Source of the DNA: Acanthosoma haemorrhoidale
Taxonomy: Eukaryota > Arthropoda > Insecta > Hemiptera > Acanthosomatidae
DNA: 64,000 nt
Direction of reading: 5' to 3'
Assembly (NCBI GenBank): GCA_930367205.1
Contig: OV884013.1
Span: 87,979,333-88,043,332, forward strand
The notes under the pieces were generated by a model that did no database searches, was not told the DNA's origin, and worked only from the letters and a program-made list of their open reading frames with translations. Shown here piece by piece: positions 59,536-64,000 of this stretch (positions are counted from its first letter, which is position 1; every line of letters begins with the position of its first letter). The position numbers and the translations under genes were made by a program.

Positions 59536-60647
59536 ATAGTATGATTGGTAGTATAGTAGTGATAGTATGATGAGAAACACCGCATTGAAGAAGTCATAAA
59601 ATATATCTCATATTACAAAATAAATGTTTCAGTCACTTAATATTGGTTTTCAAATCAATAGATATTTAGTTAATTATTACATCCTCTGACAGGGGAAGGT
59701 TGAGAAACAAGTAGTCCCTTTTACCTAAATACTCAATTCAACAATGCCAACTTTATTTTTAGTTTTGTTTTTAAAACGTTAGATTCAAGCTGAATAGCTA
59801 AGCCATAATTGGCAATAAACATGACAAGTAAGTATAATACTATATATTACTAAGATTAAGATCTGACCTGAATCTAGATATTTCAGATGAAAACAAAGAT
59901 TAATGAATTTTAATGGTAATGCATAATTGGCGGTTATTGGCTTCCCTTTATTTCTTTCGTACTTCTGTCTGGATCACTTACCTGCAAAAAAGAGAAAACT
60001 ATATTGTAGACACTAATTATATACGGGATAAAATAATAAAATAAGGGGAAATATAAAATAAAACATGTTAACATCTTCAATTAAATAAAAACACCAAGTT
60101 TATTTTAACAAAAACAAATAAAGCGAAAATCGAGAAGTTGATGAATATATAACTTAAACTGCTAATCAATTAGGCCATATAAAGAATAACCTCTCACTTT
60201 TCATTTTCTTCATTCATTCATTTTCTCGATTTTCCTCTCATTAGAGAAAATCCTCGATAAATTAACAATATAATATGAACTAATGTGCTAAGTAAATGTT
60301 GACTATTATTCGTATTTTATAGGGTTCTTGAAAACAACACCCCTTAAATGTTATTCATTTGTGAAACAAATATCATGGAATGGATTGGAGTTGTTGAGTT
60401 AACATATTTTAGCAGTTGATAGAAAACCAACAGTTGTTAGTAACTAAATAAGTTCACCAAATTTTATGAAAGCTCATACAATCATCCTAATCCCGCAGCA
60501 TAGTCATTAAACGGCTTCACTCATCTCTATAACCCTTCTCAATGACCCTTGAGGTTGACATGAATTTATAACTAAAAAAAAAATATTAAAGCTATACTTC
60601 TTCTATACTAAGCAGTTTCTTCAATCATGTTCTGGGTATATGGCTAT
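59536..60647. other. No gene seen
   Basis: AT-rich; nothing recognised. Confidence 0.5.
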
Positions 60648-61115
60648 GGTCAGCTCTGCTGTACGGTGCCCCGCTATATACTCACTTGACTGACAATACA
60701 GCTAAAAGTCTCCAACAACTCCAGAATGGGATCATGGGAAAAGTGGTCCAACATACCTCTCTCGAGAGGTTAAAAAACGCCGACCTGCATCCGTTGCTTG
60801 GTGCGCCATCGGTGGGTGAGTTTATCCACCGGAGACACATCAAGTTTTATGACTCGTTGCAGCACCTCACAAACCCAGTGTTTAACACCCCACCGCCCTT
60901 CCCACATCGATAGCAACATACTGCTGGGGAAAATTAGTTCAAGATTTAGTTTAAGTTTTTATTGTTAAATGTAAGTTAGTTTTAAGTCTATGATGAATAA
61001 GGTGAGCCCTATCACGTTTAATAAATTCAGTCCATTAATGTATAATGTTCATCATTATAGTTTTGTACAACGTTGATCACTCTTAGTAGAAAACAGAATT
61101 TGTATAATATGTCGA
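60648..61115 (+). mobile_element. LINE family A, 5'-truncated copy
   Basis: ORF2 C-terminus (60653-60913), 3' UTR with TATTGTTAAATGTAAGTTAG and AATAAGGTGAGCCC, then the hairpin at 61040-61060 and decaying 3' sequence similar to the copy at 57.8 kb (TTGTACAA, GATCACT, TTAGTA). No clean A tail remains. Confidence 0.8.
60653..60913 (+). pseudogene. LINE ORF2 C-terminus (family A)
   Basis: The frame reads ALLYGAPLYTHLTDNTAKSL, QQLQNGIMGKVV, SLERLKNADLHPLLGAPSVG, HRRHIKFYDSLQHLTNPVF. Compared with 35143-35451 it lacks two residues before the proline run, and a TGG codon has become TAG, ending the frame 11 residues early. It includes no catalytic domain. Confidence 0.8.
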
Positions 61116-62230
61116 TAAAATGGGATGAATGTAATCATTAATCACAATAAATACTTGCCAATGGGTTTTGTAACTAGTAACTAAACATAATGTTTTAACC
61201 GTATAGAGAAATTTTAGAATTCGTTATGTTGCTAGTTCTAGGTTTATTATCGAGCCAGTAGTACATAAGCAAAGCACATTTTGTGTCACCAAACTGCTAG
61301 TTACACAACAAAGAGGAAAGTAATGAAAATGTCAAATTGTTTTACTCTTTCATTAGCTATAACGGTTACTGGAGAGAAGAGTATAGAGGACGATATAAAA
61401 CAAATCAGGCCATGGCGCACGTAACAGAGCCTTCTGGCTAATAAAAGTGCTATTAAAAGTTAACAGAGGGCGCTGCGCGCAGAGTTAACGGGACGACAAG
61501 GGTTATTACTGTCATTAACCGTGGAGCAGATATCGCCGTTGGCCAATAGCAGTTGCGATAGAACTGTGACACGGCAGCAGTATATCGGGCCCCTTGCCGT
61601 ATCTAATACGCTACTGCAGGTTGTGACACTTTTTTCTGCGTCTGCCGAAAGGTTGACACAGATGTCGCAACGGCTGTACCGCTTCAATTATCCCGTATAA
61701 TGGAGAACGGGGTCTTTTGTATAATCTCTCCAAGAGGGAGAGCAGAGAAATAACAACTACAGTAGAATAGGTCCTGTTCCATTGTGCAAAAACATTAAAT
61801 TAATTCTAGGCGAAGGGGATGAAAAATAAGTTGGTCAAGTGAAATTGAAAGTGAGGGATATCCTTTCATTTCTCCTCAAGTTTCCGCAAGGAACAATACG
61901 ATTTGACAGTTTTCTCGGCGAGGGACGGAGCTATTGTTGTAGAGGATGAAATATGTAGAGTATGATGTCTCACAGCTTCTTTCAAGCGTGAATAAGTCAT
62001 TAAATTCTGAACAGTACAGGCCACGCACGCAAAGTCCAGCGTTGCGAAAAATGGGTGATAATATTTGGTATAATAAGTTGAAAAGTAACAGCAGCACAGA
62101 AACTATAAATGTTAATAACTTAGCGTTGCTGAAGGATGTACGTCATATCAGGTACTTACATTCACTCCAACCAATGGAAGCATGTCGAGTGATGTACCAT
62201 TCAAAAACTCTCCAATAATTAATATTAATA
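61116..62230. other. No supported gene; CpG-richer patch at 61430-61720
   Basis: The patch around 61430-61720 is richer in CpG than the rest of the region and has a 75-codon minus-strand frame without motifs. A 90-codon plus-strand frame at 61946-62218 starts with ATG and ends in TAA. It is hydrophilic and unrecognised, and may be chance or a small exon. Confidence 0.35.
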
Positions 62231-62340
62231 ATTAAAAGCCAAAGAAAAATGATTAGCATGATCGGGACTCGAACTCGGAACTACTCAATATCTAGTCCGG
62301 GGCCTCTACCACCTAAGCTACCCTGGCACGAGAGATGAAC
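62231..62340 (-). repeat. tRNA-derived SINE
   Basis: On the minus strand GGGTAGCTTAGGTGGTAGAG is an A box, CGGACTAGATATTGAG the anticodon-arm region, and GAGTTCGAGTCCCG a near-perfect B box. The tail TTTTTCTTTGGCTTTTAATT follows. Stems pair poorly, so it is not a tRNA gene. The tail is shared with 52283-52372 and the head with 34000-34087, which defines one SINE family in the window. Confidence 0.65.
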
Positions 62341-62999
62341 CTGAGCGAGATTTAGGCCGAAGAGAATTCATTAGGGTAGGTAGTCACTCATAGCAGGGCA
62401 ACTCACTTATTAATAGTATAAGTCTGCTAATTAATAATAATTGTAAAATGGAACTAATAACAAAATAAATTTTTATCGTGAACAAAGAGAACTAATTGAA
62501 AATTTTTTTAAATTAAATATACATTTTGAACTTAATTGCATTGTTTTGTAAATATATAGACCAAATAGAAGATATAAAAGTGAAGGAAACATATTCAAGA
62601 ATTGGTCTAGGAGTGAGTGAGTTTCTTAAATATTGATCATATATTTGTGAAAAAAAGACTCAGTATTTTTGCTCCTCAATACTTCATTTTATTTACTAAA
62701 CAGTTGGTTTAAAAAAATTTTAAATTGATAAAACTTTGATGAAAAAAAACTGTTAAGATAAGCTCTGGCGATAGTAATTATGCCTGTGAATTGATGAAGC
62801 TTAAAGGCCAAAGAGTTTGATACTTGCTTGACGTCAATTTTTTTTTTCAAAGTTCACACAATTTTTTATTCAAAACAAAAGTAATATCCAGGTTGCCATT
62901 TTCTGGCGGTGTTGATCTGTTTCGGATTTTCAATTATGGTTTTCGAAAACGAGAAATCCTTACATTTTTAACCCTACACGGGCCTTTTTGTCTATTCTT
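62341..62999. other. No gene seen
   Basis: AT-rich. CAGTTGGTTTAAAA near 62701 resembles one MITE end, without a partner. Confidence 0.5.
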
Positions 63000-63270
63000 T
63001 CTGGGAATTGTGAGTCTTATACGTAGTATAAGATAGGATAGTTTTATACATCAGTATTTTGGGTATAGTTGTCCAAAACGTCGATTAAGTTATCTTAAAA
63101 ACTTTTTTAAGTGTCATGTGTGGATTACAAATTAATCCTTTGTCCAGGTGGAATCCATGGTATCAAACAGTGCCACCAGGACTATTGAATAAAACTGGTG
63201 GGCAAAATCTGCGTTTTAAGGAGAAAGTAATGGGAGTGAATTTTCCTTCGTTGGCTTTTATTCGCCATTG
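63000..63270 (-). pseudogene. Hidden LINE reverse-transcriptase fragment, Jockey-like
   Basis: The minus-strand translation from 63267 reads WRIKANEGKFTPITFSLKRR, FCPPVLFNS, a stop, then HGFHLDKGLICNPHMTLKK. This is the W.IK.NE..F..I.F.L....CPPV...N...YLGFHLDK.L.W.PH segment of Jockey ORF2, overlapping and extending upstream of the fragment at 43931-44320. Later parts (RFGQLY, YKTIL) survive in shifted frames to about 63000. It carries stops and frameshifts and lacks the catalytic palm. Confidence 0.75.
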
Positions 63271-64000
63271 ATTTCATTAATGTTCAATTTTATGGTTACA
63301 CCAAAAAAATGCTACAGTGGTGCATTGTGCTTAATCTCCAGGGCCGCGTAAATGTGGGTCATAATGCTGCAGAATGGAGCGTAGTAGACATAAACAAAAC
63401 TGATGCATAGGGAAAAGAGAACGTACTTCAAGTAGAGGAAGGAAGTAATAGATTCAGATTTTCTTAAAATGTTCAAATGTTAATAAAAACATTTTTGACT
63501 GAGATTGCTAATGTTACTAACACAAAGTATTTTTTACTCAGCATTGTCATATCATAAGCTCATAAATGCGATGACGACAGAGAGTATATATACATTCCCT
63601 AGCCCACCTTTTTTTGATTAAAAATAATCCATATTATTGATTAAACCTTCTTGGTCACATAGCGTTGCTTAAAATTATAAATATTGCCAACAAGTTACTT
63701 TAAATTAATTAAAAATGGAAATCAGCTAAAACGATATCAGTACCTAGTTTCTATTGTTAGCCCCCAAAAACGTATTTTTTGTAATTATAATTAATGCAAT
63801 ATGAAATTATTCAATTTCATGTTAAGGTATTTAATTTGACCTGAATGTTAAAATTCCAAACATTCGATCTCTCGCAGCTTTAGAGCAGTGACCCGTGGAC
63901 GTTTTAAAGTCAGAGAGAAACGATTCATTTTTTGCCTCCGTTAAATTTTTTTTGCATCAATAACCAGCCAAAGCAAAAAAAACGTTGTTGAATGTCGGGC
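63271..64000. other. No gene seen
   Basis: AT-rich; nothing recognised. No LINE motif could be followed beyond 63270. Confidence 0.5.

Noticed and set aside
61465..61473. AGAGGGCGC, similar to the core of a CTCF site, between two GTTAAC motifs
   Set aside because: The left part of the CTCF consensus is absent, and a 9-base match is expected by chance in 64 kb.
62231..62340. Possible functional tRNA gene on the minus strand
   Set aside because: A and B boxes are good, but acceptor, anticodon and T stems do not pair; it fits a SINE.
62700..62720. CAGTTGGTTTAAAA, similar to one end of the MITE at 59.4 kb
   Set aside because: No matching inverted end nearby; similarity covers only about 13 bases.

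Overview
The window reads as intergenic or intronic DNA from an animal nuclear genome, most likely an insect or other arthropod. The base composition is visibly AT-rich, there are no operons and no long reading frames, and the recognisable proteins are all remains of Jockey-like LINEs and one Tc1/mariner-like transposase with a DUF4817-type N-terminus. The insect order cannot be fixed from this sequence. I could not identify any intact host gene, rRNA, functional tRNA or CRISPR array. Nearly everything that can be named is a broken mobile element or a repeat. Layout from left to right: an inverted pair of hammerhead-like tails of Penelope-like elements at 2.2-2.8 kb; a LINE 3' end (family B) at 3.7-4.2 kb; two head-to-tail family-B tails separated by the same 8-base target site at 6.75-7.21 kb; anonymous DNA to 14.7 kb; a truncated Tc1/mariner 5' end joined to an LTR-like repeat at 14.7-15.1 kb; a C2H2 zinc-finger ORF fragment at 15.25-15.6 kb; another family-B tail running into a long (TA)n(GA)n microsatellite at 16.8-17.0 kb; and a LINE of family C at 17.6-18.2 kb. 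Between 23 and 26.4 kb lie three more Penelope-like tails, then an AT-rich duplicated 137-base block at 27.1-27.7 kb. The middle of the window holds LINE family A (29.2 kb and 35.0-35.5 kb), a degenerate reverse-transcriptase core at 30.25-30.64 kb, a tRNA-like SINE at 34.0 kb and duplicated A-tailed modules at 34.6-35.0 kb. A fourth tail of family B is at 37.0 kb, a diverged tandem repeat with a conserved ATG context at 42.4-43.0 kb, and the best preserved LINE C-terminus at 43.5-44.3 kb. An LTR-like block with a 67-base near-perfect inverted repeat sits at 45.2-46.1 kb. The right third is sparse: SINE-like fragments (48.5, 52.3 and 62.3 kb), two more family-A copies (57.8 and 60.6 kb), a mariner-type MITE of about 92 bases (59.4 kb) and a hidden LINE reverse-transcriptase fragment (63.0-63.3 kb). 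The pieces do not work together as a pathway. They record repeated target-primed insertions, almost all 5'-truncated so that only the ORF2 C-terminus and 3' UTR remain, followed by decay, internal deletion and local duplication. The most informative new signals are a hairpin conserved at the 3' end of every family-A copy, the LTR palindrome, the duplicated LINE tails with three copies of one target site, and the hammerhead-like tails.
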